This document shows positions 24,808 to 34,036 of a stretch of DNA of 64,000 nt, piece by piece. The position numbers and the translations under genes are program-made. Position 1 is the stretch's first letter. Each line of letters begins with the position of its first letter. The stretch comes from DASRDU01 sp035652435. GTDB lineage: Bacteria; Acidobacteriota; Blastocatellia; RBC074. A model generated the notes under the pieces. The model did no database searches and was not told the DNA's origin. It was given only the letters and a program-made list of their open reading frames with translations. The stretch spans positions 35,844 to 99,843 of the forward strand of contig DASRDU010000032.1 in the NCBI GenBank assembly GCA_035652435.1, read 5' to 3'.

Positions 24808-25554
24808 ATGAACGATCTTCCACCGAAAGAACCTGATCGCCCGGAGCTGGAAAAGCCACCCATGACGGCACTCACCCTGAACTCGGTTTTGAATGAGGTT
24901 TTCGATCCCGTATCCGATGCGGCGAGCGCAGCTGTCCGGATGATGGCGAGTGAAGAGGTCAGGGCAGAGGTTCCGGTCAGGGAGATGGACGATCACGCGC
25001 TGCTCGAAGCAACGCGGACAGGTGATGAAGACGCTTTTAAGGAATTGATGAGGCGTTACCAGAATCCGATCACGAATTTCGTCTACCGGATGCTGAACGA
25101 TTACGACCGCGCCGTGGACCTCGCGCAGGAGACTTTCGTGCGGGTTTTCACGAGCGTCGAGCGTTATCAGGCAACATACAGCTTTTCGACATATATCTAC
25201 CGCATCGCCTCGAACCTGGCGATCAGCGACCTCCGGCAGCGCAAGCGCCGCCACCTGATCCCGATGCCGTCCTTCTTCTCTGACAAGGACGGCGACGAGA
25301 TGGAAATCGAACTGCCCGACAAGCGGCAGGTGATGGCCGACGACGCGATGATCCAGGACGAGCGGCGCAAAGCCGTGTCGAAGGCGATTGCCAGCCTGCC
25401 CGAAAAATACCGGGCGGCTGTGGTGCTGCGCGACATCGAGGGTCGGAGCTACGAAGAGATCAGCGAAGTGCTGGGCTTATCCGACGGCACCGTGAAATCG
25501 CGCATCAACCGCGCGCGCAACCTGCTGAAAGAGAAGTTGAAGGATTTTCTGTGA
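24808..25554 (+). CDS. ECF-type RNA polymerase sigma factor
   Basis: This 248-residue sigma-70-family factor has a ~65-residue acidic extension before region 2. Region 2 (~70-140) contains DEDAFKELMRRYQNPITNFVYRML, DYDRAVDLAQETFVRVF and the -10 recognition part YSFSTYIYRIASNLAISDLRQRKR. Region 4 (~195-245) contains LPEKYRAAVVLRDIEGRSYEEISEVLGLSDGTVKSRINRARNLLKEKL. It is followed by a zinc-motif anti-sigma gene and a DegP-like gene, the layout of envelope-stress (RpoE-like) systems. A terminator hairpin lies between it and the anti-sigma gene. Confidence 0.93.
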   Translation: MNDLPPKEPDRPELEKPPMTALTLNSVLNEVFDPVSDAASAAVRMMASEEVRAEVPVREMDDHALLEATRTGDEDAFKELMRRYQNPITNFVYRMLNDYDRAVDLAQETFVRVFTSVERYQATYSFSTYIYRIASNLAISDLRQRKRRHLIPMPSFFSDKDGDEMEIELPDKRQVMADDAMIQDERRKAVSKAIASLPEKYRAAVVLRDIEGRSYEEISEVLGLSDGTVKSRINRARNLLKEKLKDFL

Positions 25555-25609
25555 AGTTTTTTGACCGAAGGGACGCGGCTTGGGAACACGCATCCCGCAT
25601 TGCCATGAT

Positions 25610-25640
25610 GTCGCCGGAGTGCCTCCGGCGACGAATTTTT
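25610..25640 (+). terminator. Hairpin with T-run between sigma and anti-sigma genes
   Basis: GTCGCCGGAG (25610-25619) pairs perfectly with CTCCGGCGAC (25623-25632) over a 3-base loop, followed by GAATTTTT. It has full intrinsic terminator form and would lower anti-sigma expression relative to sigma, unless bypassed by readthrough or an internal promoter. Confidence 0.75.
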
Positions 25641-25700
25641 CCCGGCTTCTTCCGGGTTCGCATTTGAAATGTTGTTGTTAGCCAAAGACAGGAGATCAGC

Positions 25701-26438
25701 ATGAACTGTCAGAAGATCAGAATGGCGATTGATGCGGCCTCACCGCGCGAGCCGTTCAGCGAATTTGTCAGCCATCACCTGGCTGGTTGTCAGGGGTGCA
25801 GCGATTACGCCGCGCAGATGACGGCGCTGTTTGCGTTAATGAGTGATGTCCCCCGCGTGCAGGTTCCGAATGATTTTGATTTCCGTCTGCGCGCCCGCAT
25901 CGCTCAGGCCAGGTCTGTGCAGGAGCCGCGCGGTGGGCTCGGTTTTTTCACTGAGTTCTGGAAGCTGTCATTTTCGTGGGGGCAGGCCGCGTCGGCAATG
26001 GCGGCCATCGCGCTCGTGGTGACGCTTTCGGCAGTTTATCTTGTCAGCAACAATAAGTCGGTTCCGAACACACCAGTTAATGTTGCGAGTGCTGGCAAGA
26101 ATGCCAATCTTCCGGCTGGGCCTTCGTCCGTCTCCGTTGCTCCTTCAATGAGTGATAATGAGAATAAGAGTAATCCTGTCAGCCCCCTTGCAAACTCCGG
26201 AGGGCGCAGGTTTGAAAAAGCGAGTTACCATTCAAAGGCCAATAATCCCAAGTCTGGTGGAAATCCGGGCGGGATAGATACTCCGACTCCGAAGGGCAAC
26301 TTCCCGGGGTATCAGGTCGTCGTTCATAGCCCGAATGGCAGCCGCCGAGTTGTGACTGTCGCTGAAGTCAGCTACGGAGTTCCGGCAACAGTTGCTATGG
26401 CTGACAATACTCCGCACGTTACTCAGGCGATTTTCTAA
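25701..26438 (+). CDS. Zinc-motif anti-sigma factor
   Basis: This 245-residue protein has an N-terminal zf-HC2-like domain with the HxxxCxxC motif (HHLAGCQGC, residues ~29-37), typical of anti-sigma domains that clamp ECF sigma factors. A single transmembrane helix spans ~95-117 (AASAMAAIALVVTLSAVYLV). The rest is a low-complexity periplasmic tail rich in Ser, Asn and Pro. The ATG at 25701 follows ACAGGAGATCAGC. Its position directly after the sigma gene supports a cognate pair. Confidence 0.88.
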   Translation: MNCQKIRMAIDAASPREPFSEFVSHHLAGCQGCSDYAAQMTALFALMSDVPRVQVPNDFDFRLRARIAQARSVQEPRGGLGFFTEFWKLSFSWGQAASAMAAIALVVTLSAVYLVSNNKSVPNTPVNVASAGKNANLPAGPSSVSVAPSMSDNENKSNPVSPLANSGGRRFEKASYHSKANNPKSGGNPGGIDTPTPKGNFPGYQVVVHSPNGSRRVVTVAEVSYGVPATVAMADNTPHVTQAIF

Positions 26439-26486
26439 ATTATCAGGGCTGCGCTGCCCCACCCTGCGGCCTGAGAGTTCATTGGT

Positions 26487-28037
26487 GTGGTTGTTCTGAA
26501 AATGCTGGCAAAAACCATCGCAACCTGTGGCTGGATCGTTCTGCTGATTGTTGCAGCAGCCGGGCAGCAGCCGCTGCCTCGTCGTCTAAGTCTTCAGAAG
26601 ACTCCGCCGGGGATGGTTTACGTCTCGCAGCGCATAGACGTCGTCCGGCAACTCGGTTCGACAGAGAATATCTTTACGCTCGATGGCGAGCCGCTGCCGA
26701 TGATGCAGTCGAGGAACATCACGCTCGGCGTCATCCTTGATGACAAGGGGCACATCGTCGTCCGGCTGGCGGGCGCCACTCCTGAAAACCCTCCGCAGGA
26801 TGTCCTCGTTTATACGCCGACGAGTCCGCAGCTTCCGGCGAGCTTTATCGGGATGGATACGGTGACGGGCTTGTGCGTCCTGAAAGTGGAGAATCCGGTT
26901 TTCAATTCGCCCGCGTTTGCCGAGTCTGCCGCCCTGCCAGTGAAAGGTTCCGTCAGACTTTACGGCTTCAATCCGCGACAGTCGCAAAGGCCCACTCCCG
27001 GGCTGACGCTGGTGAAGCCGCGCATCAACGATTTCCCGTGCAGCATCGCCAAAGCCATCGGCGATTTCCGCTACAGCCCCAGAACGCCGATCTACTATCT
27101 GAGTGAGCCGTCCCTGACGCCGGTGCAGGATGGCAGTGTGCTGTTCGACGGCAATAACAGGGTTTTCGGCATCGCGATCTACGACATCAGCGGGGAAGAT
27201 AAGCACCTCGTCTATCCGATTACACGCGTCCTCAGCATCGCGCAGGCCATTATCAAAGCCAATGACAGCATCGCTCACGGGTGGCTGGGTGCCAGTGGCA
27301 AAGATATGTATGCGCCAATCAAAACTCCGCTGAAAAACCCTGAAGCCATGAAGGGTTCCTCTTATGAACCGGGTGTCCGTGTGACCAATATTTTTCCTGA
27401 CGGCCCGGCAGAACTGGCCGGGGTCCATCAGCAGGATATCCTGCTCAGTATCAGTGGCCGTCGTGTCGCCAACCTGGCGCAGCTCGGAAATACGCTCAGG
27501 CAGCTTCCGGCAGACAGTGAAGTCACACTCAAAGTCAAACGTGGTGAGGAGTATAAAGTTTTACAGGCCAAACTGATGCTCGCACCAGGCACCACGCCGG
27601 ATAAGACGCTCAATTACATAACAGATAAGGTGGAAGCTATTAAGAAGGAAATGGAGAAGCTGCCACCGAATGACCCTGCCCGGCAGAAACTTCAGGGAAA
27701 GGTCACGAGCCTGATCTCAATCATAAATGGTATTTTTGATGTGGCACCGCCTGAAGGGCGGCTGCGAGGTTTATACGGATTGGACGTGGAATTGCTGACG
27801 CCACAACTCAGGGAATATTTCTCTACTTCCGGCAACCTGCTCGTTTCCAATGCAACCGACAGAGCTGCCAAAACCGGGCTCCTCGCCGGAGATGTGATCA
27901 TCAAAGTCGGTGAGAACGAGGTTAAGGATGTGGCTTCGCTGGTGAAGGCTCTTGATGAGGGTGTGAGCGGGAGTGAAAAGGTCGAGCTGGTTGTCACCCG
28001 CCAGCGCGAACAGATCAAAATCCCCCTGGCACGCTGA
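26487..28037 (+). CDS. Secreted DegP-like PDZ protein, inactive protease fold
   Basis: This 516-residue protein has a signal peptide (start either the GTG at 26487 or the ATG at 26502), a trypsin-like region (~50-255) and two PDZ domains (~275-370 and ~435-515). DegP catalytic residues are not recognisable. The His region reads ITLGVILDDKGHIVVRLAG, the Asp region DTVTGLCVLKVEN and the Ser region PVQDGSVLFDGNNRVFGIAIY in place of GNSGGP. It therefore looks like a pseudoprotease. Its position after a sigma/anti-sigma pair suggests a sensor or chaperone that regulates cleavage of the anti-sigma factor; this is inference. Confidence 0.8.
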   Translation: MVVLKMLAKTIATCGWIVLLIVAAAGQQPLPRRLSLQKTPPGMVYVSQRIDVVRQLGSTENIFTLDGEPLPMMQSRNITLGVILDDKGHIVVRLAGATPENPPQDVLVYTPTSPQLPASFIGMDTVTGLCVLKVENPVFNSPAFAESAALPVKGSVRLYGFNPRQSQRPTPGLTLVKPRINDFPCSIAKAIGDFRYSPRTPIYYLSEPSLTPVQDGSVLFDGNNRVFGIAIYDISGEDKHLVYPITRVLSIAQAIIKANDSIAHGWLGASGKDMYAPIKTPLKNPEAMKGSSYEPGVRVTNIFPDGPAELAGVHQQDILLSISGRRVANLAQLGNTLRQLPADSEVTLKVKRGEEYKVLQAKLMLAPGTTPDKTLNYITDKVEAIKKEMEKLPPNDPARQKLQGKVTSLISIINGIFDVAPPEGRLRGLYGLDVELLTPQLREYFSTSGNLLVSNATDRAAKTGLLAGDVIIKVGENEVKDVASLVKALDEGVSGSEKVELVVTRQREQIKIPLAR

Positions 28038-28075
28038 CGCGATTCAACCTTTCAATTGCTCAACGCAAAGTAAAG

Positions 28076-28104
28076 AGGCAGACCAGATGGTCTGCCTTTC
28101 GTTT
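28076..28104 (+). terminator. Intrinsic terminator after the PDZ gene
   Basis: AGGCAGACC (28076-28084) pairs with GGTCTGCCT (28089-28097) over a 4-base loop, followed by TTCGTTTT. It closes the sigma/anti-sigma/PDZ unit. Confidence 0.8.
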
Positions 28105-28127
28105 TGCTCAGTGCCTCCCGCGGCTTT

Positions 28128-28442
28128 TTACAAACCAAACCACGAGGCCATACCACAGGCCAGCGCGCCAATCGTCAGGTGGATCGCGAAAATCACACAG
28201 TAAACACCCAGCGCGATCTTCAGGCCGAGCCGCGCGGCCGGCAGATGGGCCCAGCGGTAAAAGCACATGGCCGCCAGCAGTCCGATGGCGATCTTGAAAA
28301 CCAGGAAGGAGGCGGCCCCGTTCTCCATAATCAGATAGTTCATAAACTGATTGGCTTCTTCCGCAATCCCTTTCTTCACCCAGAAAAGCGTCATCCCTGC
28401 GTCAAAAGCGTTGAGGAGGAAGAGAGCTGCTACCTGTTGCAT
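28128..28442 (-). CDS. DUF5658-like small membrane protein
   Basis: This 104-residue protein has three to four membrane helices. The N-terminal block LFLLNAFDAGMTLFWVKKGIAEEANQFMNYLI is the recognisable DUF5658 pattern (helix, Asp, then EAN...M). No function is established for the family. It is convergent with the PDZ gene across the terminator at 28076-28104. Confidence 0.72.
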   Translation of the reverse strand: MQQVAALFLLNAFDAGMTLFWVKKGIAEEANQFMNYLIMENGAASFLVFKIAIGLLAAMCFYRWAHLPAARLGLKIALGVYCVIFAIHLTIGALACGMASWFGL

Positions 28443-28773
28443 AATGATTCCCTGTTGTCTGTCAGTTGTCTGCTCGTTTGCCAGGGGTGTCCCCAGAGTG
28501 ATCTGTTAATGATACAGACCCATTGGCGACTGTTTTCCAGTCAGATTATTGCGATTCAAAATCCTGGTAATGGTAAAAACGTCACGGGCCGGCGGCTGTT
28601 CCAAATTGATCGCCGGGGCATTTGCGGGCGTGGAATTAGCCAGGATTTGCGGCTATATTTACCTTTCGATCTCCCCAACTGATGCCGGCTCGGCACGAAG
28701 CTGATCTGGTCGGTCAGAGTGACCGAATCCAGTGGGGAGTGGTGGTCCACGATTGAGAGCAGATTATTCACGA
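28443..28773. other. Spacer upstream of the MeaB fusion gene
   Basis: These 331 bases are non-coding. They contain an AT-rich CTATATTTAC near 28650 that may be a -10 region. A hairpin (CTGGTCGGTC agagt GACCGAatCCAG, 28706-28732) lies about 40 bases before the start codon. Nothing else was identified. Confidence 0.35.
28706..28732. promoter_or_regulatory. Hairpin/operator candidate before the MeaB fusion gene
   Basis: TCGGTC and GACCGA form a perfect 6-base inverted repeat around AGAGT, extended by CTGG/CCAG across a 2-base bulge. It could be an operator or an mRNA hairpin ahead of the start at 28774. Confidence 0.35.
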
Positions 28774-30219
28774 ATGGACATCAGCATTCCGATTACTGAT
28801 GGATTTCCCTTGGAGACACAGGTCGAAAAGATTCTGGCGCGCGATCCGCGCGCCGTGGCCCGCGCAATTTCACGGATCGAAAACGACACCCCGGATGCCC
28901 CGGAAATTCTCAAGGCTCTCTTCAGGCGGACTGCTGAGAGGGAAGCGCATGGCCTCATCATTGGCCTGACCGGCGCGCCGGGTGCGGGCAAATCCTCGCT
29001 GGTTGACAAACTGGCGCTGCATTACCGCGCGCTGGATAAGACGGTGGGCATCGTGGCGGTTGACCCTTCCAGCCCCTTTTCCGGCGGGGCACTGCTCGGT
29101 GACCGCATCCGGATGCAGGCGCTCGCGACCGACCCGGACGTCTTCATCCGCTCGATGGCGACGCGCGGGAACCTGGGCGGGCTGGCGCGGGCGACGGTTG
29201 ACGCGGTTGCGGTTCTGGAGGCCGCCGGGTACGATAGAGTGCTTGTCGAAACGGTCGGAGTCGGACAGGATGAGGTGGATGTCGTCAAGGCCGCCGACGT
29301 CTCGGTCGTCGTCCTCGTGCCGGGGATGGGCGATGACATTCAGGCGATCAAGGCCGGGATCATGGAGATCGGTGACATCTTCGTCATCAACAAGGCCGAA
29401 CGCGAAGGCGTCGAGCGCGCCGAGCGCGAGCTGGTCATGCTGCTCGAAATGACGACGCGGCCCGACGGCTGGCACCCTCCGATAGTCCGCACCGTCGCCA
29501 CCGAGAATCGCGGCATAGACCGGTTCGCCGAGGCGGTAGAGCGCTATGCGGCCTTTCGCCAGCAGAATCAGGCGTCATTCGAGCGTCGCCAGGCGGTGGC
29601 CGAAAGCCGGATCGTCGAATTGTTACGCGAGCGGCTCGTCAGGCTGGCGCTTTCTGAATCGCCCGGCGGAACAAGTCTGCAAGCTATGGCCGCCGAAGTC
29701 GCATCGCGGCAGCGCGACCCCTACACCGTCGTGGAAGAGATCATCGGGAAAATGAAGACCAGGCAGAACGCCGCTTCGGCGGCAGAATCCGCCACCGACA
29801 ACCATACAGCCGAAGTCGGCACAAAGGTCGGACACCTCGGCGTCGCCGTCAGTTCGATTGATGAGGCGCTCAATTTCTGGCGCGACGGGCTGGGGCTGGA
29901 GCTGAAGGAAATTGAAGTCGTCGAAGATCAGGGGGTGCGCGTGGCGATGCTTCCGATTGGCGAAAGCCGGATCGAATTGCTCGAAGCCACGGGCGGGGAA
30001 ACTCCGGTCGGCAGATTTCTGGCGAAGCGCGGCCCGGGCCTGCATCACGTCTGCGTCGAAGTCGCGGACCTCACTGCCCATCTCGCGCGGCTCAAGGCGC
30101 GCGGCGTCCGCCTGATTGATGAACAACCGCGCCCCGGCGCAGGCGGTCATCTGGTTGCATTCATTCATCCGGCCAGCACGGGGGGCGTGCTGGTCGAATT
30201 GACGGAAAAAAAACAGTGA
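28774..30219 (+). CDS. MeaB GTPase fused to methylmalonyl-CoA epimerase
   Basis: The first ~330 residues are a MeaB-type G3E GTPase that chaperones B12-dependent methylmalonyl-CoA mutase. They show P-loop GLTGAPGAGKSSLVDKL, DPSSPFSGGALLGDRIRM, ETVGVGQDEVDV and the base motif NKAE. After a short linker (~330-348), residues ~349-481 form a VOC-fold epimerase (VGHLGVAVSSIDEALNFW, GPGLHHVCVEVADL, HPASTGGVLVELTE) that interconverts (R)- and (S)-methylmalonyl-CoA. Both halves serve the propionate pathway, but no mutase gene is in the window. The ATG at 28774 gives the natural MeaB start; the frame extends to a GTG at 28732. Confidence 0.9.
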   Translation: MDISIPITDGFPLETQVEKILARDPRAVARAISRIENDTPDAPEILKALFRRTAEREAHGLIIGLTGAPGAGKSSLVDKLALHYRALDKTVGIVAVDPSSPFSGGALLGDRIRMQALATDPDVFIRSMATRGNLGGLARATVDAVAVLEAAGYDRVLVETVGVGQDEVDVVKAADVSVVVLVPGMGDDIQAIKAGIMEIGDIFVINKAEREGVERAERELVMLLEMTTRPDGWHPPIVRTVATENRGIDRFAEAVERYAAFRQQNQASFERRQAVAESRIVELLRERLVRLALSESPGGTSLQAMAAEVASRQRDPYTVVEEIIGKMKTRQNAASAAESATDNHTAEVGTKVGHLGVAVSSIDEALNFWRDGLGLELKEIEVVEDQGVRVAMLPIGESRIELLEATGGETPVGRFLAKRGPGLHHVCVEVADLTAHLARLKARGVRLIDEQPRPGAGGHLVAFIHPASTGGVLVELTEKKQ

Positions 30220-30286
30220 ACAGTGAACCCCCGGGGACTCTTTACTTTTTGCCCATCACTTTTCAGATTGTATTGAGGAGATCGCT

Positions 30287-31516
30287 TTGAAAAAGATCGG
30301 AAATTTTGTCGTTACCTCTTTGCTCATCACGGCGCTGGTGATGGCGCAGGCCTGCAAGTCGAAGGAATTCAGAAGCATCACCGCGAATGAACTGACCAGC
30401 ATTGTGGACACCTTCCCGCCGCAGGTTCAGCGGCAGTTCAAGGACAATGACAAACAGCGCAAGGATCTGATTGTAAATCTCAAGCGCATGTTCTCGCTGG
30501 CCTCGGCCGCTCAGGCCGAAGGGATGGATAAGAAGGATGAGGTTCAGCGGAGGATAGAGCTTCAGAAGATGATCATCCTGGCCGGCGAAGAGAACAAGGC
30601 GAATCCGCAGAGCGAAATTCCGAAGGAAGAAAAGGACGCTTACGTGGCGGCCCACCTGAAGGAGTTCGACGCCGATAACCAGCTGATCCGGCCGAAGGGC
30701 GCCCCCACCCCGACGCCCGAAGAGATTGAGAATATCAAGCCACAGTGGGCCGAGATGAAGATCCGCGCCGAACGCGCGCGCAAGGCCGGCCTGGACAAGA
30801 GCGGGAAAGTGCCGCTCCAGCTCCGGCTCCAGCGGGCGAACATGCTCGCCAGCGAATACTCGAAATCGCTGGAAGAGAAGCTCAAGCCGACCGCCGAAGA
30901 GATAAAGAAATACCGCGATGAACATCCCAAGGCCGATCCCGACAAGATCAAAAAGCAGGCCGAGGAGGTGCTGGAGCGGGTGAAGAAGGGCGAGGACTTC
31001 GCCAAACTGGCCGCCGAGTTTTCCGATGACGGCTCGGGCCAGCAGGGCGGCGATCTCGGGTGGTTTACGAAAGAAAAGATGGTCAAGGAATTCTCTGACG
31101 CCGCCTTCGCCCTGAAGCCCGGTGAGACGAGCGGGCTTGTCAAATCCCAGTTCGGCTGGCACATCATCAAGCTCGAAGAGCGCCGGGTGAAGAAGCCCGA
31201 TCCGAATGCCCCCAAGCCGCCTGCCGCCACCCCCACGCCGGATGGCAAACCCGCCAGTCAGGAGCCGGAAGAGGAAGTCCGCGCGCGGCACATTCTGTTC
31301 AGCCTCAAGGAGGCTGAGAGCGTCGAGCAGCAGCTGACGCAGAAGAAAGTCCAGCGCGCGCTCGAAGACACCACGCTGAAATACCCGGTGACTGCGCCTG
31401 ATGATTTCCTGGTCAGCGCCCCGGGTGGGGAGGACCACCCGCTGCAACTGCCCAAACTCGGCGGCGGCCAGGGCGGGCGGATGGCGCCGATCACGCCCGG
31501 GGGAGGCAACAAGTAA
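30287..31516 (+). CDS. Parvulin-type peptidyl-prolyl isomerase, lipoprotein
   Basis: This 409-residue exported protein starts at a TTG (30287) with TTGAGGAG upstream. A signal peptide ends at VMAQAC, a plausible lipobox with Cys24. A SurA-like N-terminal helical region is followed by a PpiC/rotamase domain at ~215-305 (VKKGEDFAKLAAEFSDDGSGQQGGDLGWFTKEKMVKEFSDAAFALKPGETSGLVKSQFGWHIIKLEE). A second, truncated PpiC-like start (RARHILFSLKEAESVEQQL) follows near 325. The likely role is folding of periplasmic or outer-membrane proteins. A long hairpin follows the gene. Confidence 0.88.
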   Translation: MKKIGNFVVTSLLITALVMAQACKSKEFRSITANELTSIVDTFPPQVQRQFKDNDKQRKDLIVNLKRMFSLASAAQAEGMDKKDEVQRRIELQKMIILAGEENKANPQSEIPKEEKDAYVAAHLKEFDADNQLIRPKGAPTPTPEEIENIKPQWAEMKIRAERARKAGLDKSGKVPLQLRLQRANMLASEYSKSLEEKLKPTAEEIKKYRDEHPKADPDKIKKQAEEVLERVKKGEDFAKLAAEFSDDGSGQQGGDLGWFTKEKMVKEFSDAAFALKPGETSGLVKSQFGWHIIKLEERRVKKPDPNAPKPPAATPTPDGKPASQEPEEEVRARHILFSLKEAESVEQQLTQKKVQRALEDTTLKYPVTAPDDFLVSAPGGEDHPLQLPKLGGGQGGRMAPITPGGGNK

Positions 31517-31533
31517 TCACAATCAGCAGTCGG

Positions 31534-31590
31534 CAGCAGGCGGTGAGTCGTGAGTTTACAAAGCAGAAACTCACAACTCACTGCCTGTTG
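31534..31590. repeat. 24-bp stem inverted repeat
   Basis: 31534-31557 and 31567-31590 are inverted repeats over 24 positions, with wobble pairs and one mismatch, around a 9-base spacer. The arms carry GTGAGTCGTGAGTTT and AAACTCACAACTCAC. There is no T-run, and the right arm runs up to the region of the next gene's ribosome site. It may be a dispersed palindrome with terminator or mRNA-stability effects. Confidence 0.7.
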
Positions 31591-31612
31591 AATGTTGAGT
31601 CAGGGGGAAGGA

Positions 31613-32485
<873 letters not shown>

Positions 32486-32541
32486 GAGGGGGGCAGTGAA
32501 TGATGAGCCGTATCCTCAGCTCACCGTCCACTGATATTGTT

Positions 32542-33057
32542 ATGAAGTTGAAATCGAACGCTGTGGCTCCTTTAGTGCTGACATTCGCGATGGCGGGCGT
32601 GAGTTCGCTCGTCAGTTCAGGTCGGTGTCAGAACGGAATGTGTCTGACGATCCCCTTGCCCGCGGCGGTATTCGCTGCGACTCAGCAGGGGCCGGGGCGC
32701 GGGCCGGCCGGGCCGGTGCGTGACCCGGAACTGGAAAAGCAGTCGGAGAAGAGTCTGGAAGCCGCCTGGTACTATTTCAAGAAGAAGCCGGATAAATCGG
32801 ATCCGCAGGCTGCGGAACGGCTGAACAAGGCCATCGAGAGCCGGCTGACTGAAATCCTTGACATCCACCCGACCTTCTCGAAGATTGGCGAAGTCTACTT
32901 CCTGCTCGGCGAGGTCTACTACCGCAGCAACCAGCCGGAGAAGGCGGCGGAGTACCTCGGCAAGGTTGTCAAGGATTTCCCCGACAGCAAATTCATCAAG
33001 GATGCGAAGAAACATCTGGACGAATTGAATGCCGGCAAGGCAGACAGGAAGAGTTAA
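32542..33057 (+). CDS. Exported TPR-like (BamD/YbgF-type) protein
   Basis: This is a predicted exported protein of about 171 residues from the ATG at 32542 (MKLKSNAV). A hydrophobic leader (~8-50) is followed by a single helical-repeat region (LDIHPTFSKIGEVYFLLGEVYYRSNQPEKAAEYLGKVVKDFPDSKFIKDAKKHLDEL). That sequence matches the tetratricopeptide pattern seen in outer-membrane assembly lipoproteins. It is too short to be BamD itself. An upstream in-frame ATG at 32500 is less likely. It lies 56 bases after mtnP. Confidence 0.7.
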   Translation: MKLKSNAVAPLVLTFAMAGVSSLVSSGRCQNGMCLTIPLPAAVFAATQQGPGRGPAGPVRDPELEKQSEKSLEAAWYYFKKKPDKSDPQAAERLNKAIESRLTEILDIHPTFSKIGEVYFLLGEVYYRSNQPEKAAEYLGKVVKDFPDSKFIKDAKKHLDELNAGKADRKS

Positions 33058-33093
33058 CACCCGGTCCCCGAAAACCCAACTCACGGAGCAGCG

Positions 33094-33999
33094 ATGTCAT
33101 TACTGGTCGTCGGATCTGTCGCACTCGATTCGGTGCGCACGCCCTTCGGAGTGCGCGAACGCAGCCTCGGCGGGGCCGCCACCCATTTTTCGGTCTCCGC
33201 CTCCTTCTTCGCTGACGTTTCCCTGGTCGCGGTGGTCGGCGAGGATTTCACCGCCGAAGACGAGGCCGTCTTCCACGAGCGCAAAGTCAACATTGGTGAT
33301 TTGCAGCGCATCCCGGGCGGGAAAACTTTTCGCTGGGTCGGCGAATACGGCTTCGACCTGAACACGGCGAAGACGCTTGACACCGAGCTGAACGTCTTCG
33401 CCGACTTCAAGCCGCAGCTGACGGAAGCCGCAAAGCAGAAGCCGTTCCTCTTTCTCGCCAACATCCAGCCGGAACTTCAGCGCACGGTGCGCGAACAGGT
33501 GGATTGCCGCTTCGTGGCGATGGACACGATGAATTACTGGATCGAGAGCGCGCGCGAAGAGCTGCTCAAAACCGTCGCGGTCGTGGACGCGCTGATCATC
33601 AACGACGCCGAAGTCCGCGAACTGGCCGGCGAGGCGAATCTGATCAGGGCGGCCAGAAAGATCCTGACGCTCGGGCCCCGGATGCTGGTCGTCAAACGCG
33701 GCGAATACGGCGCGGCCTTCTTCACGAAGGATAATTACTTCGCGACCCCGGCGTTCCCGGTGGAAGACGTTTTCGACCCGACCGGCGCGGGCGACAGCTT
33801 CGCCGGCGGCTTCATGGGCTACCTCGCCCAAGCCGACAGGATTGACGACCACGCGCTGCGCCGCGCGATCATTTACGGCTCGGTGATGGCCTCGTTCAAT
33901 GTCGAGGAGTTCAGCTGCGACCGCCTGCGTCGCCTCACGCCCGAAGAAATTCGCAGACGCTTCCGCGAATTCAAGGACTTCACTCACTTCGAAATCTGA
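33094..33999 (+). CDS. PfkB family carbohydrate/nucleoside kinase
   Basis: This 301-residue ribokinase-fold sugar kinase has an N-terminal GSVALDSV...LGGAATHFSVSASFF block and the C-terminal DPTGAGDSFAGGFMGYLA motif. That motif carries the anion hole and catalytic Asp (near residue 230). The substrate cannot be assigned from sequence. The ATG at 33094 is preceded by GGAGCAGCG. The following phosphoesterase gene starts 37 bases later, so the two are probably cotranscribed. Confidence 0.9.
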   Translation: MSLLVVGSVALDSVRTPFGVRERSLGGAATHFSVSASFFADVSLVAVVGEDFTAEDEAVFHERKVNIGDLQRIPGGKTFRWVGEYGFDLNTAKTLDTELNVFADFKPQLTEAAKQKPFLFLANIQPELQRTVREQVDCRFVAMDTMNYWIESAREELLKTVAVVDALIINDAEVRELAGEANLIRAARKILTLGPRMLVVKRGEYGAAFFTKDNYFATPAFPVEDVFDPTGAGDSFAGGFMGYLAQADRIDDHALRRAIIYGSVMASFNVEEFSCDRLRRLTPEEIRRRFREFKDFTHFEI

Positions 34000-34036
34000 G
34001 AGCCCCGTCCGGTCTTTTCCGGCGGGCCCCCGGGCT

